NCBI RefSeq assembly: GCF_943734655.1
Contig: NC_071354.1
Span: 156,199,142 to 156,263,141 of the forward strand
From: Sabethes cyaneus
Lineage: Eukaryota > Arthropoda > Insecta > Diptera > Culicidae
DNA length: 64,000 nt
Direction: 5' to 3'
The notes beneath the pieces are model-generated. The model made no database searches. It had not been told where the DNA came from and saw only the letters and a program-made list of their open reading frames with translations. Of the stretch, positions 21,530 to 33,000 are shown piece by piece; the first letter of the stretch is position 1; every line of letters starts with the position of its first letter. Both the position numbers and the translations under genes were made by a program.

Positions 21530-23114
21530 TGTGGCGGACAGTACTTAGTTTCCTTTTTTAAAAACTCCTCGTATGTAACCCAACTCTTAACTTGTACTTG
21601 TGTCAATTGTGATTAAGTATAACGCTGTTTGCAGAACGGCTTGAATTACTCAGCTGAGTACTTTCTGGGCTGCTCGACTTTTTGCGAAAGTGAGTCAAAC
21701 TTACTTTTGTTTTAAGTTGAATCTCACTCATTTCTGTATCAATCTTGCTTAAATTTTTTATAGATGTATTAAGTTTGATTTACATTCATTTGTATCAATT
21801 ATTAAAGGTTTTTCGGTAACATATTGAATGCGTCTTGCTTAACACACATACTCCTTAGTCTTTCCAAGTTCCCATGAAGACATAAAGCTAAATCCTGCCA
21901 AAATTGTGGTTCTTCATTTTACTTCTTCGAAAATGGCAAATGAAAATGACATTTTTGGACGCACTCAGTCTTGTAAGTTTCAGTGTGGATGGTACCTTTT
22001 GTTGTAAGTGTCACAATAATTTCGTGTTCGCAAAGTGAATGGACTTTTCCTTAATTGATATCGTGAGTACTGCATAATCGCAATAGATTTTTACTAACAT
22101 AAGCCATATGAAGTTAAAAAATTGCCCCCAAGTTGGCCAAATTCACCTCTCTGTCGAATAGGTATGATAATAATTTACTGGGACGTTATTAAAATTCAGC
22201 TGAAACCGACCCATTACCGACGGACAGTGAACGAACTAAACCTGGTTGATGTTCATTCATTCCCGGAAGGATATCACGATACGACCTTGCATACTTTGTT
22301 TATCAGCCATTTTGGCGGTGGTGCAGGATGTATTCGGTACTCACAAGGGTAATAAATAGTGTGCTTGTTTATATGCTAACCATTTTTCAGGTGTAGGAAT
22401 GGCAGCCGCGCGGCTGTGATGGTTGATATCACAACCCATCGACATTCCGGGCTACTCGGAACGAAGCCATATCCCATTGCATGCCGGGGTGTTTCGGCCA
22501 AGAATGTGTCATGTGTGGGAACGAAGAATCACTCTCGTGCCATCGGGCGATTCCTAGCGCACAGGTCGGATAATGGCAGCCGAAGCTAGCGACCACCACG
22601 GTACAACCGTTAGGTGTGCCGTTGATATGTTACCATAGCAGTAGTTTGTGCCGAGACGGGAAGGACGGGTCGATTAGAAGAAGAAGAGGGCCGAAGCTTA
22701 TACGTTAGCGTGAGGAAACCTGCCAGGTTGCATGGTGATGCACAGTTTTCTCGAGACGAGATTTACCCCATTGGTGGTTGGTAGCTGATGGCTGTGAAAT
22801 ATCATTATTGCAACTGGGATACGTGTAATGTAAATTTATGAGATTGCCAGTCGACGAGGGTCGTGTTCTGGGGATTTTTGTAAGATTGAAAATGTTTATG
22901 GCATACTCTAGGTGTAGGTGAAGAAAGTTTGTTTAGCCATTTCTAAGGTTAGATGTTTGTATTAGCATGTGGAGCCCGTCAATTTTAAATCGACCATTTT
23001 GTCATAACATAAACGAAGAGATTGTAAGCTTTTCTTATTTCATTAATCCTGTATTTCTCTAAAAAGTGATTGCAATTTAATTGTGTGAAAATATTAAATG
23101 TATCAAAAATCTTT
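21530..23114. other. Unassigned spacer with a GC-richer block
   Basis: Most is AT-rich and featureless. The block 22380-22800 is richer in G and C than its surroundings and opens with a perfect 14-bp palindrome, CAGCCGCGCGGCTG (22403-22416). A GGTTG/CAACC inverted repeat follows within 20 bp. A 76-codon plus frame (22122-22352) has no recognised motif. The block may be part of an old element, as no coding function is supported. Confidence 0.4.
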
Positions 23115-23900
23115 AAGGCCATTACAAATATTTTATAAAGTTTTTGTCCTTCCGGTGTTCGGCCACAGAAGGGGGGTGCGAAAAAAAACAAAGTAAATTT
23201 TTTAATCGAGCAAAAAAACATGGATTTTAAGAATTTTTATTTAAGGTTTAAACGTGAAAACCGAATCTATTCTTACTTATAATATATACGTTATTATTTT
23301 CTATGCAAAAAAAAAAATACGAAAAAAGACAAAATCGAAGGAAAATTTTTTTGGACGATTTTCGGAAATTCCATTGTTCGAATTTCCATTTCTGTTTCGT
23401 GCTAGAAGCGTTAATTCAACTCGGAGACTCATTGTTCGAGTTTGTTCAGACTGTAGAGCCCACAGACAATTGATTTTATAAAAAGAAATTTGACTCATAT
23501 CCTAAAAATAATTTTTTTGCCCCCCGATTTTTCAAGCCAATTTCCAAGGGGGGGTGGGGGGTGACAAAAACTTTAAATAAGATTTGCAATGGCCTTATTA
23601 TTTTCCATGCAAAAAACTACGTAAAAAAACAAAAACGAAAGAGAAAAATTTTTCAGCCGGTTTTCGGAAATTCCGTTGTTTGAATTTCCATTTCTGTTTA
23701 GTGCTAGAGGCATTAACTCAACTCGAACACTCATTTTTCGAGTATTTCAGGCTGAGGAACTCACAGACAATTGATTTTATAAATAAAAATTAACTCATAT
23801 TCTACAAATTATTTTTTTCCCCACGATTTTTCAAGCCACTTTCCAAGAAGGGGGGGCGGGAGTTGTGACAAGAACTTTTGAAATTATTTGCAATGGCCTA
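23115..23900. mobile_element. GGCCATTGCAAAT TIR element with duplicated 3' part
   Basis: The left end, AAGGCCATTACAAATATTTT at 23115, continues AAAGTTTTTGTC. Its inverse appears twice on the right: GACAAAAACTTT to GCAATGGCC at 23563-23594, and GACAAGAACTTT to GCAATGGCC at 23867-23898. The stretch from about 23291 to 23594 is repeated with roughly 85 percent identity by eye at 23595-23898, a tandem unit of about 304 bp with G runs just inside each inverted end. No transposase is present. The short open frames here (23254-23481, 23301-23498, 23584-23793) follow the repeat and are not genes. Confidence 0.7.
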
Positions 23901-26900
23901 ACATTAAACAAGAATTATGCAGAAAGTGATTCGTGAGCGTGTTTTAGTAGAATCTTAAAAGTGAATAAAGGACGAAAACAAATAATCCGCTTAACAAAAA
24001 CAGTTCAAAAAATGTATGATATTTGTTCGCAAAAGAGCTAAGTGCAACAGGTTTCGGGACAGTCCGCTTTCTAACTTTCAGGTTTTATCACATTAACCTG
24101 TTCTGACTTTCCAGTTCTGTTTCCTAACTTTCCTATTTTCTCAGTAAACCCTGTTTTCTGACTTACCAGTTTTCTCAGTTAACCCTGTTTTCTGACATTC
24201 CAGTTCTCTCTGTTTTCAGACTTTCCTGTTTACTCAGTTAACTCTGCTTTCTGTCTTTTCAGTTTTCCCCGTTTTCTGACTTTCCTGTTTTCTCAGTTAA
24301 CCCTGTTTTCTGACAGTCCAGTTTTCTCTGTTTTCCGACTTTCCTGTTTTCTCAGTTAACCCTGTTTTCTGACAGTCCAGTTTTCTCCGCTTTCTGACTT
24401 TCCTGTTTTCTCAGTTAACCCTGTTTTCTGACAGTCCAGTTTTCTCTGTTTTCTGACTTTCCTGTTTTCTCAGTTAACCCTGTTTCTGACATTCCAGGTT
24501 TCTCTGTTTTCTGACTTTCCTGTTTTCTTAGTTAACCCTGTTTTCTGACTTTCCAGTTTTCTCTGTTTTCTGACTTTCCTGTTTTTTCAGTTAACTCTGT
24601 TTTCTGACTTTCCTGTTTTCTCAGTTAACCCTTTTTTCTGACTTTCCAGTTTTCTCTGTTTTCTGACTTTCCTGTTTTCTCAGTTAACCCTGTTTTCTGA
24701 CAATCCAATTTTCTCTGTTCTCTGACTTTCCTGTTTTCTCAGTTAACCCTGTTTTCTGACTTTCCAGTTTTCTCTGTTTTCTGCCTTTCCTGTTTTCTCA
24801 GTTAACCCTGTTTTCTGACAGTCCAATTTTCTCTGTTTTCTGACTTTCCTGTTTTTTCAGTTAACTCTGTTTTCTGACTTTCCTGTTTTCTCAGTTAACC
24901 CTGTTTTCTGACTTTCCAGTTTTCTCTGTTTTCTGACTTTCCTGTTTTCTCAGTTAACCCTGTTTCTGACATTCCAGGTTTCTCTGTTTTCTGACTTTCC
25001 TGTTTTCTTAGTTAACCCTGTTTTCTGACTTTCCAGTTTTCTCTGTTTTCTGACTTTCCTGTTTTTTCAGTTAACTCTGTTTTCTGACTTTCCTGTTTTC
25101 TCAGTTAACCCTGTTTTCTGACTTTCCAGTTTTCTCTGTTTTCTGACTTTCCCGTTTTCTCAGTTAACGCTGTTTTCTGACATTCCAGTTTACTCTGTTT
25201 TGTGAATCTCCTGTTTTCTCAGTTAACCCTGTTTTCTAACATTCCAGTTTTCTCTGTTTTCTGACTTTCCTGTTTTCTCAGTTAACCCTGTTTTCTGACA
25301 TTCCAGTTTTCTCTGTTTTCTGACTTTCCTGTTTTCTCAGTTAACCCTGTTTTCTGACTTTCCAGTTTTCTCTGTTTTCTGAATTTCCTGTTTTCTCAGT
25401 TAACCCTGTTTTCTGACTTTCCAGGTTTCTCTGTTTTCTGACTTTCCTGTTTTCTCAGTTAACCCTGTTTTCTGAGAGTCCAGTTTTCTCTGTTTTGTGA
25501 CTTTCCCGTTTTCTCAGTTAACGCTGTTTTCTGACATTCCAGTTTTCTCTGTTTTCTGACTTTCCTGTTTTCTCAGTTAACCCTGTTTTCTAACATTCCA
25601 GTTTTCTCTGTTTTCTGACTTTCCTGTTTTCTCAGTTAACCCTGTTTTCTGACTTTCCAGTTTTCTCTGTTTTCTGACTTTCCCGTTTTCTCAGTTAACG
25701 CTGTTTTCTGACATTCCAGTTTTCTCTGTTTTGTGACTCTCCTGTTTTCTCAGTTAACCCTGTTTTCTAACATTCCAGTTTTCTCTGTTTTCTGACTTTC
25801 CTGTTTTCTCAGTTAACCCTGTTTTCTGACTTTCCAGTTTTCTCTGTTTTCTGACTTTCCCGTCTTCTCAGTTAACCCTGTTTTCTGACATTCCAGTTTT
25901 CTCTGTTTTGTGACTTTCCTGTTTTCTCAGTTAACTCTGTTTTCTAACATTCCAGTTTTCTCTGTTTTCTGACTTTCCTGTTTTCTCAGTTAACCCTGTT
26001 TTCTGACTTTCCAGTTTTCTCTGTTTTCTGACTTTCCTGTTTTCTCAGTTAACCCTGTTTTCTGACTTTCCAGTTTTCTCTGTTTTCTGACTTTCCTGTT
26101 TTCTCAGTTAACCCTGTTTTCTGACATTCCAGTTTTCTCTGTTTTCTGACTTTCCTGTTTTCTCAGTTAACCCTGTTTTCTAACATTCCAGTTTTCTCTG
26201 TTTTCTGACTTTCCTGTTTTCTCAGTTAACCCTGTTTTCTGACTTTCCAGTTTTCTCTGTTTTCAGACATTCCTGTTTACTCAGTTAACTCTGTTTTCTG
26301 TCTTTTCAGTTTAACCCGTTTTCTGACTTTCCTGTTTTCTCAGTTAACCCTGTTTTCTGACATTCCAGTTTTCTCTGTTTTCTGACTTTCCTGTTTTCTC
26401 AGTTAACCCTGTTTTCTGACTTTCCAGTTTTCTTTGTTTTCTGACTTTCCTGTTTTCTCAGTTAACCCTTTTTTCTGACAATCCAGTTTTCTCTGTTTTC
26501 TGACTTTCCTGTTTTCTCAGTTAACCCTGTTTTCTGATTTTCCAGTTTTCTCTGTTTTCTGACTTTCCTGTTTTCTCAGTTAACCCTGTTTTCTAACATT
26601 CCAGTTTTCTCTGTTTTCTGCCTTTCCTGTTTTCTCTGTTAACCCTGTTTTCTGACTTTCCAGTTTTCTTTGTTTTCTGACTTTCCTGTTTTCTCAGTTA
26701 ACCCTTTTTTCTGACAATCCAGTTTTCTCTGTTTTCTGACTTTCCTGTTTTCTCAGTTAACCCTGTTTTCTGACTTTCCAGTTTTCTCTGTTTTCTGACT
26801 TTCCTGTTTTCTCAGTTAACCCTTTTTTCTGACAGTCCAGTTTTCTCTGTTTTCTGACTTTCCTGTTTTCTCAGTTAACGCTGTTTTCTGACTTTCCAGT

Positions 26901-29900
26901 TTTTTCTGTTTTCTGACTTTCCCGTTTTCTCAGTTAACGCTGTTTTCTGATTTTCCAGTTTTCTCTGTTTTCTGATTTTCCTGTTTTCTCAGTTAACCCT
27001 GTTTTCTGACTTTCCAGTTTTCTCTGTTTTCTGACTTTCCTGTTTTCTCAGTTAACCCTTTTTTCTGACAGTCCAGTTTTCTCTGTTTTCTGACTTTCCT
27101 GTTTTCTCAGTTAACGCTGTTTTCTGACAGTCCAGTTTTCTCTGTTTTCTGACTTTCCCGTTTTCTCAGTTAACGCTGTTTTCTGATTTTCCAGTTTTCT
27201 CTGTTTTCTGATTTTCCTGTTTTCTCAGTTAACCCTGTTTCCTGTCGTTTCAGTTTTCTCTGTTTTCTAACTTTCCTGTTTTCTCAGTTAACCCTGTTTT
27301 CTGACATTCCAGTTTTCTCTGTTTTCTGACATTCCTGTTTTCTCAGTTAACGCTGTTTTCTGACAGTCCAGTTTTCTCTGTTTTCTGACTTTCCTGTTAT
27401 CTCATTTAACCCTGTTTTCTGACATTCCAGTTTTATCTGTTTTCTGACTTTCCTGTTTTCTCAGTTAACCCTTTTTTCTGACAATCCAGTTTTCTCTGTT
27501 TTCTGACTTTCCTGTTTTCTCAGTTAACCCTGTTTTCTGACTTTCCAGTTTTCTCTGTTAACGCTGTTTTCTGACTTTCCAGTTTTCTCTGTTTTCTGAC
27601 TTTCCTGTTTTCTCAGTTAACGCTGTTTTCTGACAGTCCAGTTTTCTCTGTTTTCTGACTTTCCAGTTTTCTCAGTTAACGCTGATTTCTGACAGTCCAG
27701 TTTTCTCTGTTTTCTGACTTTCCCGTTTTCTCAGTTAACGCTGTTTTCTGATTTTCCAGTTTTCTCTGTTTTACGATTTTCCTGTTTTCTCAGTTAACCC
27801 TGTTTCCTGTCGTTTCAGTTTTCTCTGTTTTCTAACTTTCCTGTTTTCTCAGTTAACCCTGTTTTCTGACATTCCAGTTTTCTCTGTTTTCTGACTTTCC
27901 TGTTTTCTCAGTTAACGCTGTTTTCTGACAGTCCAGTTTTCTCTGTTTTCTGACTTTCCTGTTTTCTCATTTAACCCTGTTTTCTGACATTCCTGTTTTC
28001 TCTGTTTTCTGACTTTCCTGTTTTCTCAGTTAACCCTTTTTTCTGACAATCCAGTTTTCTCTGTTTTCTGACTTTCCTGTTTTCTCAGTTAACCCTGTTT
28101 TCTGACTTTCCAGTTTTCTCTGTTAACGCTGTTTTCTGACTTTCCAGTTTTCTCTGTTTTCTGACTTTCCTGTTTTCTCAGTTAACGCTGTTTTCTGACA
28201 GTCCAGTTTTCTCTGTTTTCTGACTTTCCTGTTTTCTCAGTTAACCCTGTTTTCTGACTTTCCAGTTTTCTCTGTTAACGCTGTTTTCTGACTTTCCAGT
28301 TTTCTCTGTTTTCTGACTTTCCTGTTTTCTCAGTTAACGCTGTTTTCTGACAGTCCAGTTTTCTCTGTTTTCTGACTTTCCTGTTTTCTCAGTTAACGCT
28401 GTTTTCTGACTTTCCAGTTTTCTCTGTTTTCTGACTTTCCTGTTTTCTCAGTTAACCCTGTTTTCTGAGAGTCCAGTTTTCTCTGTTTTCTGACGTTCCT
28501 GTTTTCTCAGGTAACCCTGTTTTCTGACAGTCCAGTTTTCTCTGTTTTCTGACGTTCCTGTTTTCTCAGTTAACCCTGTTTTCTGACAATCCAGTTTTCT
28601 CTGTTTTCTGACTTTCCTGTTTTCTCAGTTAACCCTGTTTTCTGACAGTCCAACTTTCCCTGTTTTCTGACTTTCCTGTTTTCTCAGTTAACCCTGTTTT
28701 CTGACTTTCCAGTTTTCTCTGTTTTCTGACTTTCCTGTTTTATCAGTTAACCCTGTTTTCTGACAGTCCAGTTTTCTCTGTTTTCTGACGTTCCTGTTTT
28801 CTCAGTTAACCCTGTTTTCTGACAATCCAGTTTTCTCTGTTTTCTGACTTTCCTGTTTTCTCTGTTAACGCTGTTTTCTGACTTTCCAGTTTTCTCTGTT
28901 TTCTGACTTTCCTGTTTTCTCAGTTAACCCTTTTTTCTGACAATCCAGTTTTCTCTGTTTTCTGACTTTCCTGTTTTCTCAGTTAACCCTGTTTTCTGAC
29001 TTTCCAGTTTTCTCTGTTAACGCTGTTTTCTGACTTTCCAGTTTTCTCTGTTTTCTGACTTTCCTGTTTTCTCAGTTAACGCTGTTTTCTGACAGTCCAG
29101 TTTTCTCTGTTTTCTGACTTTCCTGTTTTCTCAGTTAACGCTGTTTTCTGACAGTCCAGTTTTCTCTGTTTTCTGACTTTCCTGTTATCTCATTTAACCC
29201 TGTTTTCTGACATTCCAGTTTTATCTGTTTTCTGACTTTCCTGTTTTCTCAGTTAACCCTTTTTTCTGACAATCCAGTTTTCTCTGTTTTCTGACTTTCC
29301 TGTTTTCTCAGTTAACCCTGTTTTCTGACTTTCCAGTTTTCTCTGTTAACGCTGTTTTCTGATTTTCCAGTTTTCTCTGTTTTACGATTTTCCTGTTTTC
29401 TCAGTTAACCCTGTTTCCTGTCGTTTCAGTTTTCTCTGTTTTCTAACTTTCCTGTTTTCTCAGTTAACCCTGTTTTCTGACATTCCAGTTTTCTCTGTTT
29501 TCTGACTTTCCTGTTTTCTCAGTTAACGCTGTTTTCTGACAGTCCAGTTTTCTCTGTTTTCTGACTTTCCTGTTTTCTCATTTAACCCTGTTTTCTGACA
29601 TTCCTGTTTTCTCTGTTTTCTGACTTTCCTGTTTTCTCAGTTAACCCTTTTTTCTGACAATCCAGTTTTCTCTGTTTTCTGACTTTCCTGTTTTCTCAGT
29701 TAACCCTGTTTTCTGACTTTCCAGTTTTCTCTGTTAACGCTGTTTTCTGACTTTCCAGTTTTCTCTGTTTTCTGACTTTCCTGTTTTCTCAGTTAACGCT
29801 GTTTTCTGACAGTCCAGTTTTCTCTGTTTTCTGACTTTCCTGTTTTCTCAGTTAACCCTGTTTTCTGACTTTCCAGTTTTCTCTGTTATCGCTGTTTTCT

Positions 29901-31789
29901 GACTTTCCAGTTTTCTCTGTTTTCTGACTTTCCTGTTTTCTCAGTTAACGCTGTTTTCTGATAGTCCAGTTTTCTCTGTTTTCTGACTTTCCTGTTTTCT
30001 CAGTTAACGCTGTTTTCTGACAGTCCAGTTTTCTCTGTTTTCTGACTTTCCCGTTTTCTCAGTTAACGCTGTTTTCTGACTTTCCAGTTTTCTCTGTTTT
30101 CTGACTTTCCTGTTTTCTCAGTTAACGCTGTTTTCTGACAGTCCAGTTTTCTCTGTTTTCTGACTTTCCTGTTTTCTCAGTTAACGCTGTTTTCTGACTT
30201 TCCAGTTTTCTCTGTTTTCTGACTTTCCTGTTTTCTCAGTTAACCCTGTTTTCTGACAGTCCAGTTTTCTCTGTTTTCTGACTTTCCTGTTTTCTCAGTT
30301 AACGCTGTTTTCTGACTTTCCAGTTTTCTCTGTTTTCTGACTTTCCTGTTTTCTCAGTTAACCCTGTTTTCTGAGAGTCCAGTTTTCTCTGTTTTCTGAC
30401 GTTCCTGTTTTCTCAGGTAACCCTGTTTTCTGACAGTCCAGTTTTCTCTGTTTTCTGACGTTCCTGTTTTCTCAGTTAACCCTGTTTTCTGACAATCCAG
30501 TTTTCTCTGTTTTCTGACTTTCCTGTTTTCTCAGTTAACCCTGTTTTCTGACAGTCCAACTTTCCCTGTTTTCTGACTTTCCTGTTTTCTCAGTTAACCC
30601 TGTTTTCTGACTTTCCAGTTTTCTCTGTTTTCTGACTTTCCTGTTTTATCAGTTAACCCTGTTTTCTGACAGTCCAGTTTTCTCTGTTTTCTGACGTTCC
30701 TGTTTTCTCAGTTAACCCTGTTTTCTGACTTTCCAGTTTTCTCTGTTAACGCTGTTTTCTGACTTTCCAGTTTTCTCTGTTTTCTGACTTTCCTGTTTTC
30801 TCAGTTAACGCTGTTTTCTGACAGTCCAGTTTTCTCTGTTTTCTGACTTTCCTGTTTTCTCAGTTAACGCTGTTTTCTGACTTTCCAGTTTTCTCTGTTT
30901 TCTGACTTTCCTGTTTTCTCAGTTAACCCTGTTTTCTGAGAGTCCAGTTTTCTCTGTTTTCTGACGTTCCTGTTTTCTCAGGTAACCCTGTTTTCTGACA
31001 GTCCAGTTTTCTCTGTTTTCTGACGTTCCTGTTTTCTCAGTTAACCCTGTTTTCTGACAATCCAGTTTTCTCTGTTTTCTGACTTTCCTGTTTTCTCAGT
31101 TAACCCTGTTTTCTGACAGTCCAACTTTCCCTGTTTTCTGACTTTCCTGTTTTCTCAGTTAACCCTGTTTTCTGACTTTCCAGTTTTCTCTGTTTTCTGA
31201 CTTTCCTGTTTTATCAGTTAACCCTGTTTTCTGACAGTCCAGTTTTCTCTGTTTTCTGACGTTCCTGTTTTCTCAGTTAACCCTGTTTTCTGACAATCCA
31301 GTTTTCTCTGTTTTCTGACTTTCCTGTTTTCTCAGTTAACCCTGTTTTCTGACAGTCCAACTTTCCCTGTTTTCTGACTTTCCTGTTTTCTCTGTTAACG
31401 CTGTTTTCTGACTTTCCAGTTTTCTCTGTTTTCTGACTTTCCTGTTTTCTCAGTTAACCCTTTTTTCTGACAATCCAGTTTTCTCTGTTTTCTGACTTTC
31501 CTGTTTTCTCAGTTAACCCTGTTTTCTGACTTTCCAGTTTTCTCTGTTAACGCTGTTTTCTGACTTTCCAGTTTTCTCTGTTTTCTGACTTTCCTGTTTT
31601 CTCAGTTAACCCTGTTTTCTGAGAGTCCAGTTTTCTCTGTTTTCTGACGTTCCTGTTTTCTCAGTTAACCCTGTTTTCTGACAGTCCAGTTTTCTCTGTT
31701 TTCTGACGTTCCTGTTTTCTCAGTTAACCCTGTTTTCTGACAATCCAGTTTTCTCTGTTTTCTGACTTTCCTGTTTTCTCAGTTAACCC

Positions 31790-33000
31790 TGTTTTCTGAC
31801 AGTCCAACTTTCCCTGTTTTCTGACTTTCCTGTTTTCTCAGTTAACCCTGTTTTCTGACTTTCCAGTTTTCTCTGTTTTCTGACTTTCCTGTTTTATCAG
31901 TTAACCCTGTTTTCTGACAGTCCAGTTTTCTCTGTTTTCTGACTTTCCTGTTTTCTCTGTTAACGCTGTTTTCTGACATTCCAGTTTTCTCTGTTTTCTG
32001 ACTTTCCTGTTTTCTCAGTTAACCCTTTTTTCTGACAGTCCAGTTTTCTCTGTTTTCTGACTTTCCTGTTTTCTCTGTTAACGCTGTTTTCTGACTTTCC
32101 AGTTTTCTCTGTTTTCTGACTTTCCTGTTTTCTCAGTTAACGCTGTTTTCTGACTTTCCAGTTTTCTCTGTTTTCTGACTTTCCTGTTTTCTCAGTTAAC
32201 CCTGTTTTCTGACAGTCCAGTTTTCTCTGTTTTCTGACTTTCCTGTTTTATCAGTTAACCCTGTTTTCTGCCTTTCCAGTTTTCTCTGTTTTCTAACTTT
32301 CCTGTTTTCTCAGTTAACCCTGTTTTCTGACTTTCCAGTTTTCTCTGTTTTGTGACTTTCCTGTTTTCTCAGTTAACCCTGTTTTCTGACTTTCCAGTTT
32401 TCTCTGTTTTCTGACTTTCCTGTTTTCTCAGTTAACCCTTTTTTCTGACTTTCCAGTTTTCTCTGTTTTCTGACTTTCCTGTTTTCTCAGTTAACGCTGT
32501 TTTCTGACAGTCCAGTTTTCTCTGTTTTCTGACTTTCCTGTTTTCTCAGTTAACGCTGTTTTCTGATTTTCCAGTTTTCTCTGTTTTCTGATTTTCCTGT
32601 TTTCTCAGTTAACCCTGTTTCCTGTCGTTTCAGTTTTCTCTGTTTTCTAACTTTCCTGTTTTCTCAGTTAACCCTGTTTTCTGACATTCCAGTTTTCTCT
32701 GTTTTGTGACTTTCCTGTTTCCTCAGTTAACCCTGTTTTCTGACATTCCAGTTTTCTCTGTTTTGTGACTTTCCTGTTTTCTCAGTTAACCCTGTTTTCT
32801 GACTTTCCAGTTTTCTCTGTTTTCTGACTTTCCTGTTTTCTTAGTTAACCCTGTTTTCTGACTTTCCAGTTTTCTCTGTTTTCTGACTTTCCTGTTTTCT
32901 CAGTTAACCCTGTTTTCTGACAATCCAGTTTTCTCTGTTTTCTGACGTTCCTGTTTTCTCAGTTAACCCTGTTTCTGACTTTCCAGTTTTCTCTGTTTTC
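31790..33000 (+). repeat. Higher-order block, left copy (offset 8,491 bp)
   Basis: Rare variants in this block recur 8,491 bp to the right: CAACTTTCCC at 31805 and 40296, CCTTTCCAG at 32271 and 40762, TGTGAC at 32351 and 40842, CCTCAG at 32721 and 41212, and GTTTCTGAC at 32971 and 41462. The constant offset means no net indel over about 1.2 kb. Single-base differences exist, for example CTGACGTTCC here and CTGAAGTTCC there. Confidence 0.85.
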
